Source: Alphaproteobacteria bacterium (GTDB lineage Bacteria; Pseudomonadota; Alphaproteobacteria; Reyranellales; Reyranellaceae). From it: 64,000 bases of DNA. A model generated the notes under the pieces. It saw nothing but the letters and a program-made list of their open reading frames with translations. It had not been told where the DNA came from and did not search any database. Positions 44,303 to 55,269 of this stretch are shown here, piece after piece (position 1 is the first letter of the stretch; each line of letters begins with the position of its first letter). The position numbers were made by a program, and so were the translations under genes. The stretch spans positions 397,864 to 461,863 of the forward strand of contig JAFKFL010000008.1 in assembly GCA_017308235.1 (NCBI GenBank), written 5' to 3'.

Positions 44303-45049
44303 GTGCCAGCGGCAGACATTCAGGCCTCTCCTCCTCAATCCGGGGAGGAGAACGGGAGCGCTGTCGTCGCGCGCAGGGTGAGCAAGCGCTATGGAGCGAC
44401 GCTGGCGCTCGATGCGCTCGATCTCGATATCAGGTTTGGCGAGATTTTTGGTCTTCTGGGGCCCAATGGCTCGGGCAAGACCACATTCATCCGCCTGCTG
44501 AGCGGCTATCTGTTGCCGACAGGCGGACAGCTCGAGATTTGCGGCCACAATGCTGTCGAGCAACCACTGGAGGCACGCCGGTTGATCGGCTACGTGCCCG
44601 AAACCGCGCCGGTCTATGGCTACATGCGGGTACGCGAGTTCCTGGCCTTCATGGCGCGGCTGCGCGGAATGACCGGCCGATCCGTCTTCGACGCAGTTGA
44701 TCGGGTGATTGCGGCCCTGGCGCTGGATGCGGTTGCCGATCGGCCGGCGCGTACGCTGTCACGCGGCTACCGCCAGCGCACGGCGATCGCGCAGGCGCTC
44801 GTGCACGATCCACAACTGCTGATCCTCGACGAGCCGGCCAACGGCCTGGACCCGCGCCAGATCATCGAGATCCGCACGCTGATCCGTGGCCTCGCCGGGC
44901 GTCATACCGTGCTGATGAGTTCCCACGTCCTGAGCGAGGTGGCGCGCACTGCTGATCGAGTCGGCGTATTGCTCGACGGTCGCCTGAAAGGTGTGCGCAG
45001 CATGGCAGACACACCGGACCTCGAAGCCTGGTTCCTGTCGCTGGCATGA
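44303..45049 (+). CDS. ABC-2-type transporter ATPase (GldA-like)
   Basis: The protein (248 residues from the chosen GTG) has Walker A GLLGPNGSGKTTFIRLLSG, Q-loop-type VPETAPVYGYM, signature LSRGYRQRTAIAQALVHDP and Walker B LLILDEPANGLDP. It would drive the permease encoded next. The GTG at 44303 lies right after the MBL stop; a GTG further on, before SKRYGATLALDAL, is also possible. The following gene overlaps its stop by 4 nt. The LSRGYRQR signature is typical of GldA/NatA-like exporters. Confidence 0.9.
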   Translation: MPAADIQASPPQSGEENGSAVVARRVSKRYGATLALDALDLDIRFGEIFGLLGPNGSGKTTFIRLLSGYLLPTGGQLEICGHNAVEQPLEARRLIGYVPETAPVYGYMRVREFLAFMARLRGMTGRSVFDAVDRVIAALALDAVADRPARTLSRGYRQRTAIAQALVHDPQLLILDEPANGLDPRQIIEIRTLIRGLAGRHTVLMSSHVLSEVARTADRVGVLLDGRLKGVRSMADTPDLEAWFLSLA

Positions 45050-45077
45050 GGACACTTGTCTCTGGCATGAGGACACT
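45041..45077. repeat. 21-bp tandem duplication at the start of the permease gene
   Basis: CTGGCATGAGGACACT occurs at 45041-45056 and again at 45062-45077, giving a 21-bp period. The duplication doubles the ATGA stop/start overlap and the first codons (MRTLVSG, MRTLGVL), so the permease has two potential in-frame ATGs, at 45046 and 45067. Confidence 0.85.
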
Positions 45078-45768
45078 GGGCGTTCTGTTGCGCAAGGAGC
45101 TGCTGGCGACCTTCGGTTCGCCGATCGCCTACACCGTTGCTGCCGTCTTCCTGCTGGTGTTGGGGTATACATTCAGCCTGACGCTGTTTGCGACCAAGGT
45201 CGCCAACCTCATCTACATCTTTCACCAGATGTATGTGCTGACCATCCTCCTCGTGCCGGCGCTCACCATGCGAGCTTTCGCCGAGGAACGGCGCAACGAC
45301 ACGCTCGAGCTCCTGCTCACGGCGCCGATCGGCGAAGTCTGGATCGTGCTGGCGAAGTTCCTGGCCGTGTTCGCATTGGTGCTCGGCATGTATCTCGGAG
45401 CGATCGTCTACGCGATCGTGCTCGACACGCACGGCTCGCCCGACTGGGGACCGATCACGAGCGGGTATCTCGCGATCGTCTGCCACGCGGCACTGATCGT
45501 TGCCATTGGGCTTTTCATGTCGAGCTTGACGGAAAACCAGGTTGTCGCCGCGGCGCTGACCGTCGGCACGGCCCTGATGCTGTGGTTTGCCGACTCGGTT
45601 TCCTACCTGCTGCCGCCGCCATTCGACGTGCTGGCGATCAATCTGTCGCTGATCGGACATTTTCGACCCATGGTCACGGGATCCGTCTTCGTCTCCGACA
45701 TCTGTTATTTCGTGACCCTCGCTCTTCTGGCGCTGTTCCTCGCCACCCGCCGATTGGCTGAGCGATGA
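45046..45768 (+). CDS. ABC-2-type permease (GldF-like)
   Basis: The 240-residue protein has six hydrophobic segments and the GldF pattern LLRKELLATFGSPIAYTVAAVF, YVLTILLVPALTMRAFAEERRNDTLELLLTAP. It would form the membrane part driven by the preceding ATPase. The ATG at 45046 overlaps the ATPase stop; a second in-frame ATG at 45067 arises from a 21-bp duplication and would remove 7 residues. The next gene (GldG-like) overlaps its stop by 4 nt. Confidence 0.87.
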   Translation: MRTLVSGMRTLGVLLRKELLATFGSPIAYTVAAVFLLVLGYTFSLTLFATKVANLIYIFHQMYVLTILLVPALTMRAFAEERRNDTLELLLTAPIGEVWIVLAKFLAVFALVLGMYLGAIVYAIVLDTHGSPDWGPITSGYLAIVCHAALIVAIGLFMSSLTENQVVAAALTVGTALMLWFADSVSYLLPPPFDVLAINLSLIGHFRPMVTGSVFVSDICYFVTLALLALFLATRRLAER

Positions 45769-47261
45769 GCGGAGAGCAATCCGGTTGGCTGGATGCCCTT
45801 TGGTTCGTAGCCTGCGTTGTCGCGCTGGTCGTGATGTTCGCGGCGGCGCTGCGTCTGCGGGTCTATGGCGCCGGCTGGCGGCGCTGGGCGCTGCGACTGG
45901 GCGTCATTGTGCTCGCGCTCGGCGTGACCCTGGCAGCCAATGTCGCCGTCTATCGCCACGACGCTCACCTCGACTTTACCCGCGAGGAGGTCTTTACGCC
46001 CTCGCGCGAGGCGACCGATATCGTGCGCTCGCTGCAGGAACCCGTGCAGATCGTTTATTTCTACCAGAAGGAAAATGCCGCGGGGCGCGCCGCGGTCACC
46101 ATGCTGGAGCTGCTGGAGCGGCTCAATCCGAAGCTGTCCGTCGAAGCGGTAGACATCGACCGCAACCCCGGTCGTGCCGGCGCGGTCGGCGTGCAGCTCT
46201 ATAATACCGCGGTTATCTCCACCGCCACGCACCACCTGCAGGTGGTGACGACGGATGACCGCGAGATGGCGCTGGGCATCCTGCGCGCGCTGCGACAGCG
46301 TCAACCGGTCGTCTGCTTCGTCACCGGTCACGGCGAATACGACATCGACAACTTCGAGTTCCATACGCATTTCGAGGGAAGCCACACGCACAACCACAAC
46401 AGCGAAGGCGTGGGCCTGGTACAGATGCAGCAGCACGGACTGGGCCGGCTGCGTCGAGCCATCGAGAAGCTGGGGCTCGAACCACGCAAAGCCGAGTTGA
46501 GGCCCGGCCAGCCGCTGCCAAAGGACTGCGCTGCCCTGGTCGACGCCAATCCGCGTACACCGCACATTCCGGCCGAGGCCGACGTCTTGCGCCGCTATCT
46601 GGAGCAGGGCGGCAGCTACATGCTGCTGGTCGAGCCGGATTTCGCGATCGATCCGCGCGTCGCTGCCGTACTCGCCGATGCCGGCGCGCGCATCGGCGAC
46701 GGCGTGATCGTCGACCCGCAAGAGCACTATTTCACCGATGACCAGATGATCGCGATCACGCGTTACGCCAATCATCCGGTGACGCGAGCCCAGGCGCTGT
46801 CGTTCTATCCAGGGGCGCGACCGGTCGAGCCGGCGCCGCGAGACGGCGTGAGGGCAATCGCGCTGTTCGCCAGCAGCGTCAAGAGCTACGTCGCGCTCGA
46901 CCGTATGCGCTATCACGAGGCGGCGGCGACGGCGCCCAAGCGCGCATATTCACTTGCGGTTGCTGCAGAGGGGCGGCTCGTCGCCAGCGCGCCGCCGTAC
47001 CGGATGATCGTCGTCGGCGATGCCGATTTCGCCAGCAACTCGTTCTTTCCCTATCTTGCCAACGCGGACATCGTTCTGGCTGGCGTCTCCTGGCTGCTAC
47101 GCGAGGAACGCCTGCCGACCCTGAAACCGCCGGTCGAGGTGTTGCCGCTCGTGACGCTCACCAACGCAGAGGTCCGCTGGATCTTCATCCTCACCGTGAT
47201 CCTGTTGCCGGGCGCCGTCGCCTGTGCCGGGCTGGGGGTGTGGCTGTGGCGCCGTCGCTGA
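45765..47261 (+). CDS. GldG-like ABC-associated protein with His-rich loop
   Basis: The 498-residue protein has two N-terminal helices, a large extracytoplasmic domain and a C-terminal helix (WIFILTVILLPGAVACAGLGVW). DLDFTREEVFTPS-like AHLDFTREEVFTPSREATD and VQIVYFYQKENAAGRA match the GldG/ABC-2 auxiliary family. At residues 200-211 a loop contains five His (H200, H202, H207, H209, H211; FHTHFEGSHTHNHN), suggesting metal binding. It overlaps the GldF-like gene and the next gene, so it belongs to one operon. Known GldG proteins act in gliding and related ABC exporters; this organism shows no other gliding genes here. Confidence 0.78.
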   Translation: MSGEQSGWLDALWFVACVVALVVMFAAALRLRVYGAGWRRWALRLGVIVLALGVTLAANVAVYRHDAHLDFTREEVFTPSREATDIVRSLQEPVQIVYFYQKENAAGRAAVTMLELLERLNPKLSVEAVDIDRNPGRAGAVGVQLYNTAVISTATHHLQVVTTDDREMALGILRALRQRQPVVCFVTGHGEYDIDNFEFHTHFEGSHTHNHNSEGVGLVQMQQHGLGRLRRAIEKLGLEPRKAELRPGQPLPKDCAALVDANPRTPHIPAEADVLRRYLEQGGSYMLLVEPDFAIDPRVAAVLADAGARIGDGVIVDPQEHYFTDDQMIAITRYANHPVTRAQALSFYPGARPVEPAPRDGVRAIALFASSVKSYVALDRMRYHEAAATAPKRAYSLAVAAEGRLVASAPPYRMIVVGDADFASNSFFPYLANADIVLAGVSWLLREERLPTLKPPVEVLPLVTLTNAEVRWIFILTVILLPGAVACAGLGVWLWRRR

Positions 47262-47794
47262 TACGTCGACTTGCCTGGCCTTTGGCGGCTGCGATAGCGC
47301 TCCTCTTCGTCGTCAGCCTTGCATTGACTGGCAAGCGACCGGATGCCGGGCTCACGCAATTCAAGGCGGCCGGCTTCATGACGGCCTTCACGCCCGAGGA
47401 AGCGCGCGAGATCGAAATCGCCTCCGGTGGAGCGGTCTGGCGCTTTCGGCGCGACGACGGCTGGCATGCCGTTGATCCACCGAGACCGGTGCCAACCGAT
47501 GCCACCCAACGCATCGAGGCCGCGCTCCGGCTGCTGCGCAACTCTGGCCCTTTGCGCGTGCTGACGGCTGAAGAGGTATCTCAAACGGCCGAGTCCGAAT
47601 ATGCCCTGGGGCCCGAAAACCTGCGCGTCGCGGTGCGTGCCGGCAGCGGAGCCTTGTTCCGAATCCAATTCGGCGGTCCCAATCCCCTGGGGGCAGCGCG
47701 GTACGTGCGCATTGATGGGGTCGATGGGCTGCCGTTGGTTGCGACGTATGTGATGGAGGCATGGGAGCAAGTGATCGGGGAGCCGCAGAAGTGA
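47240..47794 (+). CDS. DUF4340-like membrane-anchored protein
   Basis: The 184-residue protein has one N-terminal helix (LAWPLAAAIALLFVVSLAL) and an extracytoplasmic domain with GFMTAFTPEEAREIEIASGG, VWRFRRDDGWHAVDPPR and ALGPENLRVAVRAGSGALFRI. The pattern resembles a short DUF4340 protein, a family regularly found after GldG-like genes. The start GTG lies 22 nt inside the GldG-like gene. Function is unknown; context suggests it is part of the same exporter complex. Confidence 0.65.
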   Translation: MAVAPSLIRRLAWPLAAAIALLFVVSLALTGKRPDAGLTQFKAAGFMTAFTPEEAREIEIASGGAVWRFRRDDGWHAVDPPRPVPTDATQRIEAALRLLRNSGPLRVLTAEEVSQTAESEYALGPENLRVAVRAGSGALFRIQFGGPNPLGAARYVRIDGVDGLPLVATYVMEAWEQVIGEPQK

Positions 47795-48840
47795 AGCGAC
47801 TGCTCGTTGCCTTGCTGTTCCTGCTGACGGGCATGTCTGGCGCGCTCGCACATGTCACCAGCACGGGCCTCGCGGTGCTGGAGGTGGCTGATGGCCGCCT
47901 GTCGTACCGCCTGACCGTGGTCGCGACGGAGCAGGACGAGGCGGCGGGCCGCATGCTGCTTGCGGCCGCCGATGGCGACGCAAGTGCCGCGGCGCGTGTC
48001 GCGCAGGCCATGCGCGAGCATGCGCGCTTCTCGATTGCCGGAGAGGCATGCAGCCCAGGGCGCATCACCGTGCAAGGCTCGCGCTCCGGCGACGACAAGG
48101 TGATGCTGGACATGGCGCTCGCCTGTTCGAAGTCCGCCGGAACTCTCGCTATTCGCGACGACTGGCCGGACGTTCTGGGCAGTCATTTCCAGACCGTGAT
48201 GAGCGTGCGTATTGCGGGCAAGCCGTCGGTTGAATTCGCCCTCGACGACAGTCGGCGGGAAGCTGATGTGGAACTCTCCGGCACGACGCCGACGGGATGG
48301 CTGAGCTTCATCGCCATGGGCGCCGAGCACATCCTGAGCGGACCCGATCACCTCCTGTTCCTGCTGGCATTGCTCGCCCTGACGCGCGGCTTCTGGCCGA
48401 TCGCCAAGATCGTCACCGGCTTCACGATCGCGCACAGCATCACGCTCAGCTTGGCGACACTGGGTATCGTCGATGTACCCTCGCGCATCGTGGAGCCGCT
48501 GATTGCTGCCACGATTATCTGGGTTGCGCTCGAGAACCTGTTGGCGCCGGCGCGAACGGCGCAACGATGGCTGATCGCGGCGCTGTTCGGGCTCGTGCAT
48601 GGTCTGGGTTTTGCCAGTGCCCTGACCGAACTCGGCCTGCCGCGCACGGCTATGGTGCGTGCGCTGATCGGCTTCAACGTCGGCGTCGAGCTTGGCCAAC
48701 TGGCATTCGTCGCTGTCGTTATGCCGGTGGTGGTTTGGCTAGCGAAACCGGGGCGCATCGCGCGACTGCCGCAGGTGCTGTCGCTGGCTGTCGCGGCCGC
48801 CGGTGCTTTTTGGTTGGTGCAGCGACTCCTTTTCGCCTGA
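47791..48840 (+). CDS. HupE/UreJ-2 family membrane protein
   Basis: The 349-residue protein starts with a signal peptide (MKRLLVALLFLLTGMSGALA) followed at once by AHVTSTGLAV, so the mature protein may begin at or one residue before His. An extracytoplasmic part of about 160 residues precedes a membrane domain with the HupE/UreJ His pattern: GAEHILSGPDHLLFLLALLAL, FTIAHSITLSLATLG and FGLVHGLGFASAL. Related proteins are linked to nickel or other metal transport. GTGA overlap couples it to the DUF4340-like gene. It closes the operon that begins with the MBL-fold gene. Confidence 0.85.
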   Translation: MKRLLVALLFLLTGMSGALAHVTSTGLAVLEVADGRLSYRLTVVATEQDEAAGRMLLAAADGDASAAARVAQAMREHARFSIAGEACSPGRITVQGSRSGDDKVMLDMALACSKSAGTLAIRDDWPDVLGSHFQTVMSVRIAGKPSVEFALDDSRREADVELSGTTPTGWLSFIAMGAEHILSGPDHLLFLLALLALTRGFWPIAKIVTGFTIAHSITLSLATLGIVDVPSRIVEPLIAATIIWVALENLLAPARTAQRWLIAALFGLVHGLGFASALTELGLPRTAMVRALIGFNVGVELGQLAFVAVVMPVVVWLAKPGRIARLPQVLSLAVAAAGAFWLVQRLLFA

Positions 48841-48890
48841 CTATCAAGGACCAACGATGCTTTGATGGACCGAACATTCGGGGAGTTGTC

Positions 48891-50183
48891 ATGTCGGTGG
48901 TTCGCGTTCTCGGGTTGGCCGCGCTGGTGGTCGGTTTTGCCTTGCCGGCGGCAAGTCAGGGCATCCCCAAGGCCCAGTCTCCGGAGGAGGTCGGCTTCTC
49001 GTCGATCCGCCTCAAGCGCCTGCCGGACCGCATCAACGAGGATGTGAAGGCTGGGAAGATTCCGGGGGCCGTCGTTCTCATCGCCCGTAACGGCCGCATC
49101 GTCATGTTCGATGCCTTTGGCTTCCGCGACCGCGAGGCCAAGGCACCGATGCAGACCGATTCGATCTTCCGCATTGCTTCGATGACCAAGCCGATCACGT
49201 CGGTGGCGGCGATGACGCTGGTGGAGGAAGGCAAGATGTCGCTTGCCGATCCGGTGGCCAAATACATCCCGGCCTTCGGCGAGACCAAGGTCTCGGTGAC
49301 CAAGAATAATCCTGACGGCACGGTCGAGATGGGACTCGAACCACAGGACCAGCCGATGACGATCGAGGACCTGATGCGCCACACGTCGGGCCTGACCTAC
49401 GGTGTCCAGGGCAGCAACAATGTGGTGAAGCGGTCCTACTACGACATGAAGGTGATGGACGGCGGCCAGACCAACGAGGAAATGGCCGGCAAGCTGGCAA
49501 AGCTCGCCTTGCTCTACCAGCCGGGGACCCACTTCGAATATTCCATGTCGACCGACGTGCTGGGCCGCGTGATCGAGGTCGTGTCCGGCATGCCGCTCGA
49601 CAAGTTCATCGAGGAGCGGATCGCCAAGCCCATGAAGCTCGGCGACACCGCCTTCGAGGTCTCGGCCGACAAGAAGGGCCGGGGTGCGCGTCCGCAGAAG
49701 GAAGGGCCAAGGAACGAGGTGCCGCCGATCCCCGACGTGACCTACAAGGCGACATGGAAGTCAGGCGGAGCAGGCCTGGTCTCCACCGCGGCCGACTATG
49801 CGCGCTTTTTGCAGATGTTCGCCAACGGCGGCGAGCTTGACGGTGTGCGGGTGATCTCGCGCAAGACCATCGATCTCATGACGGCAAATAATTTGCCGCC
49901 CGATATCAAGATGGGCGACGGCATGTGGCGGTTGGGCCCGTTGGAGCCCAGCGCGCGCATGGGGCAGGGCTTCGGCCTGGGCTTCGCGGTGCGAACCGAC
50001 CAGGGCCGTAACCCGCTGGCAGGTTCGCCGTACGACTATCATTGGGGCGGCGTGTGGGGCACCTACTTCTGGCACGATCCCCGCGAGCGCATGTATGTCG
50101 TGTTCATGATGCAGTCGCCGTCGATGGGCGAGCAGTACCACGCCGTCCTACGCGACCTCGTCTACCAGGCCTTGGTGAATTAA
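48891..50183 (+). CDS. Serine hydrolase, beta-lactamase class C/esterase family
   Basis: This is a 430-residue exported protein with signal peptide MSVVRVLGLAALVVGFALPA (then ASQG). The class C-type motifs are RIASMTKPITSVAAM (SxxK nucleophile), HFEYSMSTDVLGRVIE (the YxN position reads YSM) and DYHWGGVWGTYFWHDP in the third motif. Such proteins are periplasmic esterases or peptidases more often than resistance enzymes. It follows the HupE-like gene by 50 bp, on the same strand, but no overlap links them. Confidence 0.87.
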   Translation: MSVVRVLGLAALVVGFALPAASQGIPKAQSPEEVGFSSIRLKRLPDRINEDVKAGKIPGAVVLIARNGRIVMFDAFGFRDREAKAPMQTDSIFRIASMTKPITSVAAMTLVEEGKMSLADPVAKYIPAFGETKVSVTKNNPDGTVEMGLEPQDQPMTIEDLMRHTSGLTYGVQGSNNVVKRSYYDMKVMDGGQTNEEMAGKLAKLALLYQPGTHFEYSMSTDVLGRVIEVVSGMPLDKFIEERIAKPMKLGDTAFEVSADKKGRGARPQKEGPRNEVPPIPDVTYKATWKSGGAGLVSTAADYARFLQMFANGGELDGVRVISRKTIDLMTANNLPPDIKMGDGMWRLGPLEPSARMGQGFGLGFAVRTDQGRNPLAGSPYDYHWGGVWGTYFWHDPRERMYVVFMMQSPSMGEQYHAVLRDLVYQALVN

Positions 50184-50212
50184 GTCGCGATCCTTGTTTC
50201 AAACGTCGGGAG

Positions 50213-50821
50213 TCAGCGACTCGCAACGATTGCGGCTGCTCCCGCCAGCGCAACGCCGCTACCGCGGTTCACCATACGCAAGGCGCGTGGTGAGGTGAAC
50301 AGGCGCCGCATGCGCGCCGCCAGGAAGACGTATCCGCCGAGCACGCAGGAGACGATGACGACAATCGTTACCGCCAGCTCGGCGAAGGCGAGCGGTGTCA
50401 GCGTGTCGAGATCGACGACACTCGGCAGCAGGGCCAGGAAGAACACCATCGCCTTGGGATTGCCGAGATTGAGCGCGAGCCCCGCCAGGAACAGGCCGCG
50501 TCGCTCCCGTGGCATATCGACCGGCTGCAGTGGGCGGACGGGCGCGGTCCAGAGCCTGTAGGCGAGATAAAGCAGCCAGGCCGCGCCGGCATAGCGGATG
50601 ACGACGAACAGGCCGGCATAGGCGGTGGCAAGAGCCGTCAGTCCCACCGCTGCAGCGGTGAACCAGACCAGCGCGCCAACAATCAGGCCCATGATGTAGG
50701 TCCATGATCCGTGCGGGCCGCGAGCGAGCACGCGGGCGGTCAATGCCGTGACGGCTGGGCCGGGGAGGATCAGAACCGCGAAGTAGGCCGCGGCGAAAAC
50801 GAATAGACGCTCGACGTCCAT
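50213..50821 (-). CDS. LysE/RhtB family amino acid exporter
   Basis: The 202-residue protein has six hydrophobic segments and the LysE/RhtB features LILPGPAVTALTARVLARGP, YAGAAWLLYLAYRLWTAP and GLALNLGNPKAMVFFLALLPS. A GGA sequence and the ATG at 50821 define the start. It is the second LysE-type exporter in the window and not closely similar to the one at 24.9 kb. It converges on the serine hydrolase gene. Confidence 0.87.
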   Translation of the reverse strand: MDVERLFVFAAAYFAVLILPGPAVTALTARVLARGPHGSWTYIMGLIVGALVWFTAAAVGLTALATAYAGLFVVIRYAGAAWLLYLAYRLWTAPVRPLQPVDMPRERRGLFLAGLALNLGNPKAMVFFLALLPSVVDLDTLTPLAFAELAVTIVVIVSCVLGGYVFLAARMRRLFTSPRALRMVNRGSGVALAGAAAIVASR

Positions 50822-51139
50822 GGGACGATTCCTTTCATGACGATGTCGATCCCGCAGATCGCGGCCCGACGCCATCGGCGAAGCGAACGATGTCCATGGG
50901 CGGTAATGTACGATTGAAGCGCCACGTCATGGCCACACACGACTCTCCGGGCACCGGTCGCCTCAGCGAGCCGATATCAGGTGGTCGCGTTGATTGACGT
51001 GAAACGCTTACGGTCGCCTAGTTGCTAGACGACGGCGAAAGGCTACCACGAACATCTCCCGCTGCAAGTCCCAGCACCAGTGAACTAAATCGAGGAGGAG
51101 GGGTGCAGCGGATGGACTGCTCCCCATATAGTAACGCCA
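50822..51139. other. 318-bp intergenic region between lysE-type gene and hsp20
   Basis: This region has no convincing larger protein-coding frame. It contains a broken inverted repeat at 51013-51033 (GTCGcCTAG, TTG, CTAGaCGAC) and, at 51091-51130, the purine-rich, hairpin-forming leader described as the next entry. The rest shows no feature I can support. It should hold the promoters of the divergent LysE-type gene and of hsp20-lon. Confidence 0.6.
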
Positions 51140-51153
51140 ATGACCAACGATGA
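51091..51153 (+). promoter_or_regulatory. Structured leader of hsp20-lon: hairpin, short ORF and heat-shock-like -10
   Basis: A strong ribosome-binding-like run (GGAGGAGGGG, 51094-51103) precedes an ATG at 51112 that opens a 13-codon frame (MDCSPYSNANDQR) ending at 51153, past the hsp20 ATG at 51140 and in another frame. GGGGTGCAG (51100-51108) can pair with CTGCTCCCC (51117-51125), a 9-bp stem with one T-T mismatch whose loop holds that ATG. CCCCATATA (51122-51130) also resembles the -10 of sigma-32 heat-shock promoters, but no matching -35 is clear. Hsp20 itself has no ribosome binding site. Either a leaderless heat-shock promoter or an RNA leader could be true. Confidence 0.4.
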
Positions 51154-51558
51154 TCCCCGCAACTGGATGTGGTCGGAAGCGCTGCAGATGCTGGCACGCG
51201 CCGAACGGCTGCATCGCCAGGTCTTCAGCCCTCCCATTGCGCTTCGTTCCAGCGGACCGGCCTGGGAACCGCCGACGGATGTCCTAGAGACGGACGAGTC
51301 CGTCCTGATCCTGGTCGCCCTGCCGGGCGTGGATCCGGAGCAGGTCGAGGTCGCCATCCAGAACGGCATCCTGATCATTGCCGGCGAGCGCGTGCTGCCG
51401 CCGCAGCTCAGGATCGCGCGTATCCACCGGCTCGAGCTGCCGCAGGGCCGCTTCGAAAGGCATATCCCGCTGCCGGCGGGACGGTACGAGACACCGCAGA
51501 CCGCCGTGCTGAACGGTTGCGTCGTGATCGAACTGCCCAAGGCCGGCCGGAGGACGCC

Positions 51559-51562
<4 letters not shown>
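51140..51562 (+). CDS. Hsp20/alpha-crystallin family small heat shock protein
   Basis: The 140-residue protein has the alpha-crystallin domain of small heat shock proteins: DVLETDESVLILVALPGVDPE, VAIQNGILIIAGERV, HRLELPQGRFERHIPLPAG and LNGCVVIELPKAG. It would act as an ATP-independent holdase for unfolded proteins. Its stop overlaps the lon ATG as ATGA, so the chaperone and the protease are translationally coupled. The start region is odd: no ribosome binding site, and a competing short ORF overlaps it. Confidence 0.87.
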
Positions 51563-53916
<2,354 letters not shown>

Positions 53917-54050
53917 CAGTCTCGGGGCACGACGCCCTCGCTTTTGCGTGATGCCACAAGCCCGCGATGCGCAACGCCGCGCTCCGCAGAAACCGGTCGA
54001 CGTGCTATGGTGTGCGCGCATTACGGAGTAATTCCGCAAAACAAAAGTGA

Positions 54051-54057
54051 AATTCCG
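54051..54057. repeat. Repeated AATTCCG motif upstream of the branched-chain-type ABC operon
   Basis: AATTCCG occurs at 54030-54036 and again at 54051-54057, 21 bp apart (two helical turns), within the 156-bp gap after lon. The first copy is also part of the interrupted palindrome CGGAGTAATTCCG. Such spacing suits cooperative binding of a regulator, but the site is short and could be chance. Confidence 0.3.
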
Positions 54058-54072
54058 TGGGAGGAAAACGGC

Positions 54073-55269
54073 ATGTCGATCAAGCGTCGTCACGTTTTGT
54101 CCGGTTCCGCTGCTGGCGTTGCGTCGCTAGCGAGCGGTTTTGTCGGCCCCGCAATCGCTGCGCCCGAGCCGATCAAGGTCGGCTATCTGCCGGCGCTGAC
54201 CGGACCCAGTTCCTCCACCGGCATCGGCATCAATCGCGGTACCGAACTCGCGGTTAACGAGATCAATGCGGCGGGCGGCGTCAACGGGCGCAAGATCGAG
54301 CTGATCGTGCGGGACACCCAGAGCGATCCCACGAAGGCCGTCAATGGTGCGGCAGAGCTCACCAAGCGGCAGAAGGTGAATATCGTCTGGGGGCCGCTCA
54401 ATTCGGGCGAATCATTGGCAGCGGTGCCGCTGGTCGCCCGCGATGGTATTCCGCAACTCCACCCGTGTTGGGTCGACTCGCTGACCGACGTCAAAAAATA
54501 CCCGATGTGTTTCCGCGACGCGCCGACCAATCAGCAGATCGGCGCCGCGGCCAATCACTATGTGGTCGATGTTCTGAAGCGCAAAAAAGTGGCAGTCGTG
54601 AGCGACACTACCGGTTACGGCACGGCCTCCGTGGAAGCCTATGTGCCGATGCTGAAGGAAAAGGGCGCGACCGTCGTCTACCAGGCCAATATCGACGCCG
54701 CCAATCCCGACCTGAAGCCCGACATGCTGCGCATGCGCGAAGCCGGCGCGGAAGCGATCATGCCTTGGAGCGTCAATGCGGGCTTCCTCGCCCGCATCTG
54801 CAACACGCGCGGCAAGATGGAGTGGGACGTGCCGATCGTCGGCCAGACCACTCTGGGATCAGGCCAAACCAAGGCGCTGCTGGAGAAACCGGAATACTGG
54901 AACAAGGTCTACTCCAATAACTTCCGCAACGTTTGCTTCGGCAAGGACGGCAAGCTTCCGCCCCGGGCCACGGAGTTCGTGGAGAAGCTACGCAAGGCCA
55001 AGATCGACATGGGGGACACGCTGCTCTGGTGGATCGCGCTCGGTTATGACGGGATTCGCTTGATCGCGGACACGGTCAAGGCGGCGGGCAGTTCGCCTGA
55101 GCAAATCACCGAATACTGGAACAAGCTCAAGGACTGGCCGGGCGTTTATGGCAATATCACCTTCACGCCCCAGCAGCACAACGGCTTCCAGGACGACGAA
55201 GTCGTGATGTGCGAGGTCAATTCGCTGCGCGACGGCGCGTTCAATCTCGCTCCTGGTTACGCCAGCTAA
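54073..55269 (+). CDS. Branched-chain amino acid-type ABC transporter substrate-binding protein
   Basis: The 398-residue protein has a twin-arginine-like signal (SIKRRHVLSGSAAGVASLAS, ending in AIAAP). The mature part starts IKVGYLPALTGPSSSTGIGI and continues ELAVNEINAAGGVNGRKIEL, as in LivJ/LivK-type proteins. The ligand may be a branched-chain amino acid, an amide or an aromatic acid. GGAGGA lies before the ATG at 54073. The permease gene begins directly after its stop, and the whole set (binding protein, LivH, LivM-LivG, LivF) is a complete importer. Confidence 0.92.
   Translation: MSIKRRHVLSGSAAGVASLASGFVGPAIAAPEPIKVGYLPALTGPSSSTGIGINRGTELAVNEINAAGGVNGRKIELIVRDTQSDPTKAVNGAAELTKRQKVNIVWGPLNSGESLAAVPLVARDGIPQLHPCWVDSLTDVKKYPMCFRDAPTNQQIGAAANHYVVDVLKRKKVAVVSDTTGYGTASVEAYVPMLKEKGATVVYQANIDAANPDLKPDMLRMREAGAEAIMPWSVNAGFLARICNTRGKMEWDVPIVGQTTLGSGQTKALLEKPEYWNKVYSNNFRNVCFGKDGKLPPRATEFVEKLRKAKIDMGDTLLWWIALGYDGIRLIADTVKAAGSSPEQITEYWNKLKDWPGVYGNITFTPQQHNGFQDDEVVMCEVNSLRDGAFNLAPGYAS

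Noticed and set aside
51101..51130. A full sigma-32-type heat-shock promoter for hsp20
   Set aside because: The -10 resembles the consensus (CCCCATATA), but no CTTGAA-like -35 is present at 13-14 bp, so I did not call a complete promoter; it is kept only as one of two models.
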